Shown: positions 44,309-57,443, counted from the first letter of the stretch. The stretch: 64,000 nucleotides of DNA from Moniliella sp. 'wahieum' (GCA_003971905.1 RSEE01000155.1:48468-112467), one strand, 5' to 3'. Notes: generated by a model from the sequence alone, not told the origin. Translations and numbers: made by a program.

Positions 44309-46034
44309 TACGCTGAACGACGGACTTTGGATCTGAAACCCTTTCTATTCTCCGTGGGAATCGGAAGTTACTTATAGTTACTAGTTTGACTAGTTACTAG
44401 TTACATGTTTTGCGACCCCTCTCGGAGAGACAGACATGGCGGATAATGCATACATGTTCAGGGGTTCCCATTAACCCAGGAGTTCCCATTGAATATAGTG
44501 ACCACTCTCACTAGGTCCCTTCCTTCCGGACGTATAGCCCACACATCGGCCATATAGGCGAGACCCATAAGCTCAAATGCCGCCATGGCAGCAGTGAGAT
44601 GCAACGGGATCAATCATCAAGATCATCGATCATAATATGATCGAACGCCTGCGTGGCCAACACACGCCCGGATCACCACTGAGAAGAGTACGAGTACTGA
44701 CCCGCGCGTGACCGGCCTGTGACCACACACAAAACGCCTGTGCCCCCCCACCTACACGTCCCGACAGCGTCCGACGTTCAACGATCATGCATCATGACAA
44801 ACACCTCACTGTATCTGAACACTGCAAGTAGGGCTAAAATTAGGAGAGTAGCCAGGCCACGGCAAGAACGGGCCATGGATGTTGGTGTGAATCATGTAAT
44901 GCTCCGACCCACAGGACACTCTCCTCTGCTCCTCTCTTCCTCGTACTATAGTGTTCAGGGAAGCAAAAGCAGTGCGGATGGTGTGTGTGTGCATGTCCAA
45001 GTTAAACCATGATGCAGGGTGCATGAAGAGCCGCCAGCGGCAGCTCTCTCTGCTCATTATAATCGTTTTGCGCTCTCGTATCGATGCCATATATGTTGGG
45101 ACGTTGCTGTGCCGAATGACTTGCATTAAAGGTACCGCTGAACTGTATGTATGGTCACCTAGAGAGGGAGATGCCCCACAAAACACACGATACAGAGCGG
45201 GCTGTTATACCCGCGTCTCATCGTGTGTGCACTGGACGCAGGACGTGGGGTTGGGCGATCACTAGATCACTTCTCGTGCAGAAGATTGCCGTATACTGGT
45301 ACCTGAGATTTGATCCCAACAGAAGCAGGAGAGACGACGAGGACGAGATTCAGCAGTAATTAATAGCACACAATATGAGAACTTGCAAAGCTAATAAGCT
45401 GAAGAGACAAGGTCCGCTGCAAACGTTCCAAGCGCCGGATTACCGCGACCCCTAAATGTGTTTTGCCGGGCTATATGAAAGTACCGTAGTGCTTTTTGCC
45501 GCATATCTCACCCTCAATCAACAGGATGGTGTAGGCTCCGGGAACCACACTGTCCCTCATATTAATCAGCAGATACATCGGCTCTACACTCAAAAGCTGA
45601 GTCCTCAGGCCGGCTCAGGTGAGAGCATATGTGAAGGCCTCGTGCTGTAGAGGATCAAAAAGCAGGGATATATATAGCTTCTCTGTACATTATAATCATG
45701 GTGTTGTTGTGGCTCTATCTCACGATTATATATCACACGCTCTCCAAAAGTATCAACAGTTGCAGCCGCGTATAGGGCGTTGTATAAGGACAGCACGTGT
45801 GTGGCAACTCACAGCCCTTATAGCCCACAGTATACGCGCGTTACGGCCGGGGCGGAAAGACTCTCTAGTAGGCGGCGAGGCCATGTCTCTCTTCAACGCC
45901 GCGCATCTGTCAAACTTCCAAGTATAGTCGCATTGGTTACAGAGAGAAACCGAGAGATCCTGGGGACCCGAAGGAAGGCATGTGTGTGAGATGTGTGTGA
46001 TGTAGGACCTAAGGCATTGAAGGTGCGCTGCTGC

Positions 46035-46057
46035 TTGAAGCTTTTGAAGCTTGAAGC
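46035..46057. repeat. TTGAAGC heptamer cluster (3 units)
   Basis: TTGAAGC, (TT), TTGAAGC, TTGAAGC. Confidence 0.85.
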
Positions 46058-46637
46058 TTGTCTGGATTAAAGTTATAGTACGCTTATTGAGTAAGTGAGA
46101 GTATTGGTGCAACAACGCCTAACCCCGTGTGGGGCTGTACAGGGCTCTGTACTTTCTGGGCATCGGTATGAAATGGACTTCCATCTACATCACAACCAAT
46201 CCCCGCACGGTTACAACACGACATTGGTTTCGTACGCTAGGGACAGCGCAGGGTATATGATACCCTATTCCTATAAGGGTGTGGAAGGAGGAAAGCAAAA
46301 TCCAGACGGACACGCCACAGCGTAACACTACCCCTCTTCCCGCTGAGCGATGAATTTCAAAATCGTTGACGCTTGGCGCTTATGCGCTCAAACTTGGACT
46401 TGTGAGATCTTAATGACTTGCTTCCTTGACACACGGTATCCATCATTATAGGAATTCAAGGTGCAAATAAGGGGGGCGGGGTAACCGGTAAGGAGGATAG
46501 ATGTGTACTTCTTGCATGCATTGCATCGTCAAAATGCCCCAGCAAAAGCTTCAAGCGTGCTCAATTCATCACGTTCATCGATCATCAAACGTTCATGCGT
46601 AGTGCATTTCATGCACGGCGCGTTGTTATTCTACTCC

Positions 46638-46658
46638 CTTCAAGCTTCAAGCTTCAAG
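46638..46658. repeat. CTTCAAG heptamer array (3 units)
   Basis: Three perfect CTTCAAG units followed by CTTTTCAAG. This is the complement of the TTGAAGC words at 46035 and 31625. Confidence 0.95.
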
Positions 46659-48229
46659 CTTTTCAAGCCTCATGAAGGGCAAAAACCGAGCCACGTAGTC
46701 TTATGGCTGTCGTTTGTCATAATGCAAACACATCCTAGGTGTTGCGCTATTGTTGACTACTGACTATATGAAGGCTGCCTTAGCTTGCATATTAATACAC
46801 GCAATAGAGAGAGTTTGGTCAAAGAGCGTAATATACACACATGCCCACACACGTCTTCTGTATTAGACCGGCGCCACTTTCGGATCCGCACTCTTCAGCG
46901 GGTTCCATTCTATGGTGCCACGATTGTGTGGAAACGAAGTGTGCGACCACAGCTACCGTGGCACCAACATGTGTCAGCGTCTCTGAGACATTCTGTGACC
47001 TTTGACCCGCCAACCACATACACTCTCTCTTCCAACAAATGGCGAGCCACAACATCCGTAACACACCTGCCCTCTGGTATACCAATTTGTGGGCTTTGTT
47101 TTACTGTGATGAAGAGAAAGTCTCGGACACACGTGTAATAAGAGAGAGCTCAAGTGCATCAATGAAGAGATTATTTCTTCAGCAGCAAAACGCTGGCATC
47201 ATTTCATTCGTCGTTCCACTACAACAGCCGCCATGCATGTGAGCGTGTAGACATCATCATCGTCACCACTATCAAAGGGAACAAACAGGGGTTAATGATC
47301 GGTTAATGCTGATGTAGCAGATGCACTCTCGTGAAACGAACAAGGCAAAGAGAACCCTTTTCTCTCCCCCCTTCCGACCCGGAAACACGTAACATGACCC
47401 TAGTATATGGAGACATGGCCAAAGCCCCGCGCGATCCCATGGTTGAACGTTGATGCATTGATGGTCGTTAGCCCTAATTTTGCGGTGATATGGGATCACC
47501 GGCCTCAAAACGTGTCTTCGTTCCTGGCTATAATAATAGTTTCCAGCCATTGGCAGTACTTGATACCGCCCCTTTCACATTGGTTACCTTCGTTCGTGCT
47601 TCGCTGGGGAAATGAAGCTACTTTAGCACCATGCCATCCTTTCCTGCTCGACCGTATGGCGAAACCCTGCCTCTTTCCCGTATGTGATCAAGCACGTTAC
47701 GCCCGATTCCTTCACAAGGTATGAGTAAGTGTGGCCACAATTTTTGAACAATAAGAGGCCACACATGGCTCGCCCCTCTGCTGTGGCTGCATAGCCTCAA
47801 GCCATGTCAACAGCCAGCAGTTAATCGTTCAAATCTTCACCGAACCCCATGTTACTTGATGCTGTTTAATGCACCTGTGCAGAAGCGTCTCTCTCCAGAC
47901 GCAACTAAGGAAAAGAAAGTAGTTCGCTTTTGTGTATCTGATGTTCAAAAAGTGCGGCCTTTTCGCTGGGTATGAGCGCACTCTCTTCGCACTGAGATAT
48001 TTCTTCAAAACCAACACCGCGGATCTGTTCTGCTCGCTCTTCTTGCCCTTCACCTCCTCCACTCATTCGCACTCACGACATCGAATTTGTCCTTGACAGG
48101 TCGATTAACCGCACCCAACACTCCTCTTTGCTCCTACCCGTCAAGTTGTCCAAACTGCTACATCGTCTACTGGGTATGCCTCTCTTTTTCAACCACTGTG
48201 AAGAACTCGAAACTAACCATTTAGTCGTC

Positions 48230-51166
48230 ACAGGGGGGTAAGACCACCTGGATCCAATGGGTCCAATGGCGTGCCACCCAACAACTCGGAGTTGAATGCA
48301 GCACTTCCTCCCTCTTCGTTGCCATACCGATCGCAATTTTCTGAAGTGAAAACGGAGTCAGCTACCTCGCGGAGTATGTTGAACGCCTATGGCCTAGGTT
48401 CAAATGGGTCCAACCCCCTTTTGAGGGACAATCAACAAGCCCAACCCAACCTTTTCGCCAGCAAACCGATCTGAATCCAGGAGCGCGTTCCCAGGCCAGC
48501 TCTTCAGTATACCCCTCCGATCGCCCTCAAGTCAATCCTGTACCCGAAGGACCATGGACCGAGGAGTCCCGCCCACACGGAATGGTGCGCAGGACGGTAC
48601 GGCAAGGGTGTTTGAGCCGGGTACTTTGCAACATTTCCAGGCTGGTAATGTGTACCAACATACCCAAAACGGGAATGTGTACAATCTCATTAATCCATCT
48701 TTGGTCATCCGAAGCGAGACAGAGGGCCTCTCGGGTCTCTCGCTTAACTGGCCACTCCCGCCTGGTCTCCCAAATGTGAGCAACGTTATCCAAGCTGGTC
48801 CTCCTTTGCCGTCGAGAAACACGCACCTGGCCAATCCCCCCACAGCAGCACCCGTCCCGTTCCCTGTTTACGACGGGTCCGCGCCACAAAGCGCGCCTCG
48901 AGACCGAGTGGTACGCCAACCCACTGTTCCCCATGGATATCTTCGCCAGAGCAATACCGTCACCTCACTCCGTCTGTGTCTGACTAGGGTGAGGGAGGAG
49001 TTGGACCAACGCACACTATCCAATGCGCCTCATCAAGTCCCGCAAGCTGCCAGCCTGCCTCTGTCTACCGACTTGTTTGCCACCATGTCAGTGCCTCCGC
49101 CCGGCAATACTCGTCTATTGGCTTACCCCTGTGGACACGGGCGCGCATTCAGTGTCCAATCCTGTGAACATCATGGCCCCCCTTTCCTGTTCCTGTTCTG
49201 GGGGATAGCCAGGCTGGGCCCACTCAGTTTCCTCGTTCTACCTTGGAATATGGTCAACCTGCTGGTCGGGAGTTGAAGAATCCCCCTTTGGTCCACATCC
49301 ACCAAACCCCCCTGACGGCACAGTCCAGACTGGTAATTCGGCCAATTTCCCTTGGGGTGGGTTAGCAGTTGTTCCCTCTAACCCTGTCCCGCCTGTCGGT
49401 CCGGAAGACCCAGATAACTCCCAAGAGGCAATTGGGAGGGGTTCCCCCTTCCCAGAAAGAAGGGAGCCTAATATTCCTTTGGTGGGCCCTCTTCCTTCTT
49501 TTCGGTACTTGGCATGACCGACACTTTCGCATCCAAATCCACCTTTCCTCCTCGAGAGCGACTGCGGGCCAGAGTTTAACCAAGATGATGATTCCCCAGA
49601 CGAGGAGGGTCTGGCCAGCACAGCAACCGTGGCGGGCAAACGCTCAAAGGTTACACCAGGGCGTAAGCCACCGCAGAAAATTCGGCGCACGAATGGGCAA
49701 AAGGGGGCGTGCAGTGGAAAGCCCGGGTTCCACCCGCTCGCAGGGAGAGAAAAGAACGGCAACGGGATGTATCTTCTACTAAGCCCGCTGTAGCCAGTGA
49801 TCCTTTAGTGCGACCATACGCATGCGGGATTCCTGGTTGCAAGGTGACTTGGGGGAAAATCGTGAACCCGGAGAGACGGAGACCCAGACATTAACCCGCG
49901 TTTCTACTGTTTGGCCGTCTGGAGCTTTGGCCCCGTTCTACGGAATGACAGGAGAGGGAGGTGGGGTCAACCTTGACTCTCCTGGGTTGGCTACCTACTC
50001 CACTGGCGCGGAGTTGACGAAGCATATTACCCATGCCCACCCAGAAGTTGCAGCCAATTTGCAGGCACGTCGTCGTGCCGAGCGAATCCAAGGCCTGGCT
50101 GTGAATTGGGAGCGGCTTATGCGGGCTGACTCTACCCGCCAGCACTCAACAGCGTTTGCGACATCGGGACGAATTGGCCCGCACTACTAGTGGTGTGGCG
50201 GGCAACAGCGGGGACGAAAATTTCACGAGGGAGAACGTCGATTGAAGGCGGCTGTGATGGATGGATTGTTCTGCTGCTCATTCCTGGGTGTATGGCAGCC
50301 TATCCACGTCTGACAAGTCTGCTATACCACATCCAAGTTGCGGGGAGGGGGACTCATGGCCATGCGGCATTAACCCCGGAGGACCGCAGTCCTGTGGTAG
50401 AAGACCACGCCCACACCGTTCCTGAGGCATCAGATGCCCCCGAAGGAAGGTGGAAGGTTCAGATCCATCCAACGAAAGCGGCATGTTGGAACTCTCACTC
50501 TCACCCGATGGCTTTTCCTTGCTGATAAGGGGACATACATGAAGCCTGAATTGCTACTCGCATTTATGGAGCGCGAGAAGGCACGAGCAAAGTTGGAGCA
50601 ACGCAAAGTCGAGAAGAAGTTCAAGTTTCCCTGCCCGTTTACACGCTCTGCCACAGGCTACGCCCCGCGTCTCACAGCGCTCGCCACCGCTATCTTGGAA
50701 TTGGAGCAACTACCGACCGATCCTTCAGTCCTTACCAAGCTGGCCCGCACTTACACCCCAACTCTCTCGAGCCGAGCCCAAGCTCATCCAATTCGGTGCA
50801 CTCAGCTTCTGTCCCTGGGACTCTGCGATCTCCAATATGAGCTCTCCTGGGATCCAAGCGGGAGACACGGATGTTACGACAGAGGCCACGACGCTGCAAA
50901 CTGTCAGTCGATCCAGTACCTCTACTCCTTCCGGGAGCGAATTGACGGAGGAAGAACTGTTTAACATCCCGTGCTCCAAGGCTTTCCAACAGCGAGGCGG
51001 GCTGGTCTATCACTTGGTCAATGCCCACACGGCTCTGGTTCTGAAGGTGGTGAGAGTGTACAAGTCCAAGTTTGACAACGAGAACGAAAGCGAACCCACT
51101 GAGGCGTCCAGGGGGAACCCAGAAGGGTTGAAGAGATTGTGCCTTCAGGCCCATTGGGAGCACTGA
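48230..51166 (+). CDS. Unrecognised Pro/Ser-rich protein with C2H2-like zinc-finger motifs
   Basis: A chain of plus-strand segments has consistent protein-like composition. These include NSELNAALPPSSLPYRSQF, GSNPLLRDNQQAQPNLFASK, AGNVYQHTQNGNVYNLINPS and DDSPDEEGLASTATVAGKRS. Next come RPYACGIPGCKVTWG with a Cys-x4-Cys, later TGAELTKHITHAHPE with His-x3-His, and near the end CSKAFQQRGGLVYHLVNAHT, which resembles the second half of a C2H2 finger (F, L, H-x4-H) with only one Cys close by. Segment changes occur at least eight times, so boundaries are approximate. The start near 48230-48270 and the stop at 51166 are the outer limits of the coding-like sequence. It could be a species-specific transcription factor or a decayed gene. 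No orthologue recognised. Confidence 0.45.
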
Positions 51167-51169
51167 TAA

Positions 51170-53106
51170 AGTATTTTGAGCAGGACGGGACCAGTTATAC
51201 ACGCACGGTCCACGCCCTCGAGGCCAGCGGCCATACTATCTAAGATTGTTTCTTCATGGTACTATATGTTACGCATTGTTCCTAGTATCAACACTCCGGT
51301 CGCCTTGCTACTAGGCTGTAAGGCACCCCGGTCATATATGAAACAGCTCATAGCATTACATGAGTACGTGACTTAAAGAGAGAGTTTATGGCCATATATA
51401 TGGGTAGAAAAGCATGATGAAAAGATGTGATATTCAAAGCCAAAGAGAAAGAGACAATGCCGACCTCCCTCCGCTCAGCATAAAGTTCTCGAGAAGGGTT
51501 AAAAAGATGAAGAGCCGAAGGTGGAAAGGGTAATAGAAGAGTAAGAAGAAGGGCCTGTGTGGACCACGACACTTCTGTGACTGAGATATTGGGCATCTAG
51601 GAAAGTGCCTTAACGTTCGCTTTGCAATCCGGGCACGTCCCATCCATGCTGGATACCGTGGTGCGACACTGGTAGCACCATCTATGGTGAGGGTGCCATT
51701 CTTTGTTGTTAGTTCTCCACACAGCACACGCACTCCCGTCGATGTAAGCGAAGAAACATGATGGACATACGATGGCTTAGGTGTCACAGTACCACGGCGG
51801 TGGCTGTGACATGCTGCTAATGGATGAAAGATGTGGTAGAAGAAGAAAAGGGCATAACTATGCCGCACAGTATTTATATCTCCGTTCTGGTGCCTCTCCG
51901 TACTGTAAAGCCCCCATATCTTAATCACAGCACAGGGAAAAACGTTAGAAATACCCACCTTCCTCCTAGAATGATATCATGCACAGCATACCAGTAAGTG
52001 TGTGTGTGCAGAAAGGCAAGCATCCACTGTCCAACAATTGTTGGACGACGTCTCTGTCCCATGTACCCTCTACATAATGTGTGAGTCATTCATGCACAAC
52101 CAATGCCAAAATGTCCGCGAGACGTGTCATAGTATACCTTGTCTTGTTATCATTATGCACTGAGCTGTGTTAAATGAGAGGCAGGCGACGTCAGCATGTG
52201 TAGCTGGCTTGATGAAGATTTTTCAGTGATAAATTTATCATGTGTAGTACGATGAGTTTAGTAGACCACACAAAACACAGCCATAAAGAAGGCAAGGGAC
52301 TGCAGGATTGAGAGGAAAGTGCATGTGGGATCCAGACTAAAACGGAGGAGGGGGGAGAAGGGAAAACATGATCTCCGTCGGGGGTGTGTTTAGTAATACG
52401 TTATGTTACATCGGGGGTTCCGACCTAACCGAACTCTCCCAGGAAATTCCGGTCACTCTGGACCTGGGGGTACTGCTTCTCTGCGTCACACAACTGGCAG
52501 CAGAGGGGGGTTACTGTTACACCTCCAAATCCAATGAATGGCAGCGGCCACTAAAATTTACTGCTTTTGTATGGTGTGTGCGGTTGTCGCAAAGATTGAG
52601 AGAGTTCTTCTCACAGAAGGCTCACTCTGACAGACCATTAATAGCTTCCACCGGCCCCTGTGTCATGCTTGGGCTGAACTAGACCTCCATGGTTGAGCTG
52701 GAGGTCTGGTGGATTGAGGATGGGGGTAGGGAGTCAAGGTTGACATCAATTGACTGCTTAGGGCGAGCCACTTAGTACCCGTCACACTCCCTCTGGGTAC
52801 CTACTATATATACTGTGCTCACTGTCAACACCCGATGGCATTACAAGGAAATCGCCATATGAAATGTTGAAGCACCAACCCAGCGCTGCACATGCACGTT
52901 CAAGTTGAACGTTGAACGTTCAGAACCGAGTCGAACGCTGAACGTTGATTTGTGGTGCGTGGCGCGTGATGCATGATGGCGTTGGCCGTGGCCAGGGTCA
53001 TCGCATCGTCGACGGCGCAGAGGGGCTGGAGCGGCAGTTTCGTACCGCAATCGCCTTCTGCCCCTTCCCACCACCCTCTACCTCTACGCCCCATTCATCC
53101 CCCCTC
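51170..53106. other. Gene-free AT-richer stretch before Vac14
   Basis: No supported gene. GTTGAAC heptamers occur at 52904-52917 and related words to about 52947. A perfect 9-bp palindromic-type pair CAACAATTGTTG lies near 52032. Confidence 0.6.
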
Positions 53107-56100
53107 ATGGACGCCTCCATTCAGAAGGGTCTGGTGGATGGGTGTACGAGAAGCGCAAGGCTGCGACGCTCGTGCTAGAGAGGCAGGTGCGCGAGTGTCT
53201 GGCTCGCGGCGAGCGCGGTCGCATCGATCAGATTGTCGAGCAGCTCTGCGCCCTGCTTGCTACTCCCGCCAGCACGACCACAACGGTTACGGCTACGGAT
53301 ACGGGACCAGCTCCACTAACTCCAACGCCAAGAACGGTGGGTTGATTGGCTTGGCTGGGCTCAGCATCGCCCTAGGGACCGAGTGTGCACCCTATCTTGA
53401 CTTCATTGTCCCCCCCATCCTTGCCTGTTTCACCGATCCCGACAATCGCGTCCGCTACTTTGCCTGTGAGAGCTTCTACAACATTGTCAAGGTATGCAAG
53501 GGTGAGATCTAGTTTACTTCAACGAGATCTTTGATGTCCTCTCCAAGCTCGCCTCTGACGCTGAGACCAGCGTCAAGAATGGAGCGGAGCTTGTCGATCG
53601 TCTCCTCAAAGACATTGTCTGCGAGTCGGCACCCTATTATGTCTCTCGTGCACAAGTGGGAGACCCGGCCTATACAGAAGCGGCGTTACCACTAAATGGC
53701 GCTCCTACTACAGCAGCAGAGCTTGCACTCGACGGCCGCGAACGGGAGTTGGAAGCAATCAAGACCTTCTCGCTCGCCCGTTTTGTCCCCCCCTCAGTGA
53801 GCGGATCCACGCCGTCTCTCCCTTTACCAGGGACTTTCTCGTCTCGTGGATCACCGTGCTTGACTCAATCCCGCAACTAGAGCTTTTCTTTCCTCTCTGA
53901 CTTTCTCGATGGCTTGTTCCGCTATCTCGACGACGCCAATCAGGACCTGCGCACTTCCACTGCTCATGTCCTCGACAACTTCCTCGATGAGATCAAGGAC
54001 AATGCCCGCCGCAGACGTTTTGCCCTCGCCCATCCATCGAAGGGGAGGAAGAGCGCGCTGTCTCCTTCACCGCCCCCTTCCCCTTCCCTCCAGCCTTCGG
54101 GACGCATCTCTCCTATCCTCTCTCGTCGACCCCCAAGAAAAAGCCCATTCCCTCGCGCATCCCGCGTATAAAACGCACTCGTCCTGAATCGCCGGATTCC
54201 CCCGCGTCAGCGGTCGAGAACCCTTCTGAGGCGGGACTGGAGGCCGCGCCCCAAGAGGGACAAGTAAAGGGGCATAACGAGAAGGAGAAAGGGAAAGAGA
54301 AAGGGGCGAGAAGGAGAAGGACGTGGAGAAGGAAAAGGAGAAAACGAAGGAAAGGACAAAGACAAGGACAAGGAGACGAGAGAAGGAGACGAACGACAAA
54401 GCTGAGCTTCCTACCGACCCGCCCTCTGATGTGGTGACTGAACCCTTATCCCCACAGCATGGCCCGGCACAGGAAGAGGATCAAGTTAATGACAAGGCGG
54501 ATGTTGATGCAGCAGAGGGGAAAACAGAGGAAGGTACTGATCCCGACCCCGAAGCCAAGATGGTATCCGATGATGCTGGAAAGGAAAAGACGGAGAAGGA
54601 CCAGGAGGCTAAGATGGATAAGGACGATCCCTTCGCGGACACTAACCAAGTGGACGAAGATGCGCCAAGGGAGCGAGGATGACTCCGATCAAGATGAGGA
54701 GAAGGAAGAGGGAAGAGGAGGAGGAACTGCTTGAGTCGGAGAATGAACTTTCCGACAGAAACCCAACCGGATGGAATGAGCAGTGGTTCCCTGGACGCGA
54801 TGTGCACATTGATTATGCGGCAATCGTTTGCATCCTAATTGGTTTGGCTCGAGAAGAGAGTAGGTGCCCTCCTGACCATTCCAGCTAGTACATACTGACA
54901 CCTTTCTGCTAAGACGAGGATATCCTCGCCACTTCCCTCCAGTGGCTCTCCGACTTTTTAGAGATCGCCCAAGATGTGGTTGTACCTTTCACCCCTGAAC
55001 TGCTCCCCGTTCTACTGCCACTTATTGCTCACACGAACGCCACAATCCGCGAGACGGCCAACAAAACCAATCTAAACCTGTTCAAAGTGATCCAAGCCCT
55101 TCCCAACCCGAGCAATGCTCCATTTGAATTGTCACATCCTCCTCACCAAATGGCACCTCCAGCCCCTCTGCGCGCAACTCTGTGCTGTCGAAGTCAGGCC
55201 CTGCTGCCCGCATCTTGTCCTCGTCGACGGCCAACAAGCCTGTTTCACTCGCGTCGTTGGACTCGCCGCCAATTGGGACTCTCCCTCTTGATCCCGTCGA
55301 GGCTGAGGAACCGACGCCCGACTTTTTTGACTGGAGGCAAACATCGATGCGCTCGTGCAGATGCGGCCTTCCAATTGGCATGACCAGACACGAGTTACCG
55401 CCCTTGAGTGGCTGATGATGCTGCATCGCAAAGGCCCTTCCAAGTTTTTGGCCCTGGCTACCGAAACGGTGGATGGCCAGCAGACGTACGAACTGTTACT
55501 CCAGACTCTCCGCGACCCCTCAGACGATGTGGTAGAGACGGACTTACGGCTCTGGCACAGCTGTCATACACCTCGGCATCGGCATCGGTCTCGAGTGGTA
55601 TCAACGAAGGCTACTTCCGCATGTTCATGGCCGACCTCATGTCGCTTTTTATCTCGGACCGCCACTTTCTGGATGCCCGGGGCAGCCTAATTGTGCGCCA
55701 GTTGTGCGTCAAGCTGCATCCCGAACGCACCTTGAGGGCATTGGCCGAGATTTTGGAGCGAGAGGAGGATCTGGAATTTGCATCGCACATGGTTCAGAAC
55801 CTTAACTTCATCCTCATCACCTCACCCGAGCTGGGCAACGTACGTCGCCGTCTGCGTACTGTCCTGGAGGGGGGCAAAGACCGGGACTCGCTCAACCTAT
55901 TTGTTGCGCTCTTTAAGAGCTGGTCACACAACTCGATCGCCGTGTTCAGTCTGTGTCTCTTGTCACAGGCTTATGAGCAGGCTTCCAGCCTGCTCGCTAT
56001 CTTTGCCTCTGAGTTTGATCTCTCTGTCTCCCTCTGGTGCAAGTGGACAAGCTGATCCAGCTGCTTGAAAGCCCCGTCTTTACATATCTCCGCCTGCAGT

Positions 56101-56557
56101 TACTGGAGCCAGAGCGGTACCCGTACCTGTCCAAATGTCTGTACGGGCTGCTGATGTTGCTTCCGCAATCCTCGGCATTCACCACCTTGCGCTCTCGCCT
56201 GTCGGTCGTGGCTGGCCTAGGGACGCATCCGCCTCCCCCGCGCAGCTCGTACGCCACCAACTACACGGCCGCCGCACGAAAGGAAGGGGTCAAGTGGTCC
56301 GAACTCTTGGCCCACTTCCGCACCACGCAGGTACGGCACGAACGCGCCTTCAAAGCTCGTGAGGCAGGGGAGGCGTGGCACCAAACCCAGAGCCAATTGC
56401 GTGGGAAAGAGCCGCCGGCCTACGTGGCACTCCGGGTGGCGGCGCCGAGCAGCATGCCCAAAAGCTAGCCCAACAAAAGGAGGAGCTGGACCGCCAAAAG
56501 AAGAGGAGGCCTCCGAGGGCCAACGAGAGGACACGCCGCGTCGTCGGGGGGGAGTGA
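53107..56557 (+). CDS. VAC14: Vac14, scaffold of the PI(3,5)P2 kinase complex
   Basis: Vac14 is a HEAT-repeat scaffold that holds Fab1 kinase and Fig4 phosphatase on the vacuole. The start reads [12 protein letters not shown] and, after a shift, [20 protein letters not shown]. Conserved blocks follow: [132 protein letters not shown], and the C-terminal core [79 protein letters not shown]. Between the second and third blocks of HEAT repeats (54030-54770) is a long Lys/Glu-rich insertion. Breaks occur near 53140, 53260, 53515, 53800, 53885, 55120, 55340 and 55550. The total of about 1150 codons exceeds the usual 800-900 because of the insertion. Confidence 0.95.
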
Positions 56558-57443
56558 CCCGTGGCCAGTCCGTAGCCGCGGCAAGGTCCGCTCGCGCACA
56601 GCCACCACCAGCTCAGCCGCGACTTTGCCAGGGGCATAATCGGAATGTCGCATGCCATGATGTAGGGCCCGGGAGAGGTTCTGTGGGGGAAATGGGAATG
56701 TTAATCGCCTCGCTGGGATGCCGTTTGTCGTGGCCCGATAGCGGCAGGATCCACATAGGGGTTGTAATACATCCAGCCCACTGCGCTGGTGGGCCGTTGT
56801 TCGCGTCTGGAGCAAGGCCGTCACGGCACAAGGGGCTGGGCACGGCAGGGCACGGTTTATTGGTGGCAGTGGATCGTCCACTTTTCGCGTGTCTCGACAG
56901 CATCATCGATCATCGCCGGCGGAGGTGGACGAGCTTGAGATATGTGCGAAGATGGGAGCTAGACCACAATTGCCACCCCCTACTTCCTCCTGAGACGACC
57001 GGGTTCTCCTCTAGTAGTTGCCATCCTCTTTTGCCATCCCTTTGCCTTAATTTGTTGAGATGTTATTTGTACTCACAGCACCGACTTTTTGCCGGCCCAG
57101 GAACAATGCTTTAGGCTGGTACCCAACTCACCCAGGACGCAAAACGCCATCATGTCGCCTATTGATTCCTCGAGGCCTCAATTATCCCATCGATGTGCCA
57201 TCTTCGCCGCCTTCTTATCGCGAGTTCCGGGTGGCCTGTGTACTGGTCACGTGTCGGGGTCAATATTCAATGTTCAATGTTCACACGCGTCCTCCATGCA
57301 TCGACGCGGCGCGTTGGAGAATTTTGGCCACTTCGTTGGGGTGTTAATATGGCTTGACGCGGGGGCTCCTTCGGCGCAGGCCTCGCTGCCACTGGCCTCG
57401 TTCGATCGATGGGCACCACCACCACCACCACCAATCCGCCGCC
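56558..57443. other. Intergenic region between Vac14 and Chl1
   Basis: No gene recognised. A three-unit heptamer array CAATATT, CAATGTT, CAATGTT lies at 57261-57281, about 165 bp upstream of the Chl1 start codon. A CACCAC stretch (57416-57432) lies just before that start. Confidence 0.6.
57261..57281. repeat. CAATGTT heptamer array (3 units)
   Basis: Units CAATATT, CAATGTT, CAATGTT. A similar CAATATT pair occurs upstream of the S28 gene at about 7796-7818. Confidence 0.95.

Larger units (their letters stand above)
42151..48200. other. Six-kilobase gene-poor, AT-richer block
   Basis: No gene I can support. Base composition is visibly more A/T-rich than the flanks, especially 43600-47900, with many TATATA and ATTATA words. 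It contains decayed element copy C (43994-44275), imperfect 25-nt repeats (43293-43455), GAACGTT heptamers, GTTACTA words and TTGAAGC heptamers. Open frames are short and on both strands. Minus-strand frames at 42660-43007 and 42931-43260 are the longest but show no domain. Confidence 0.6.
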
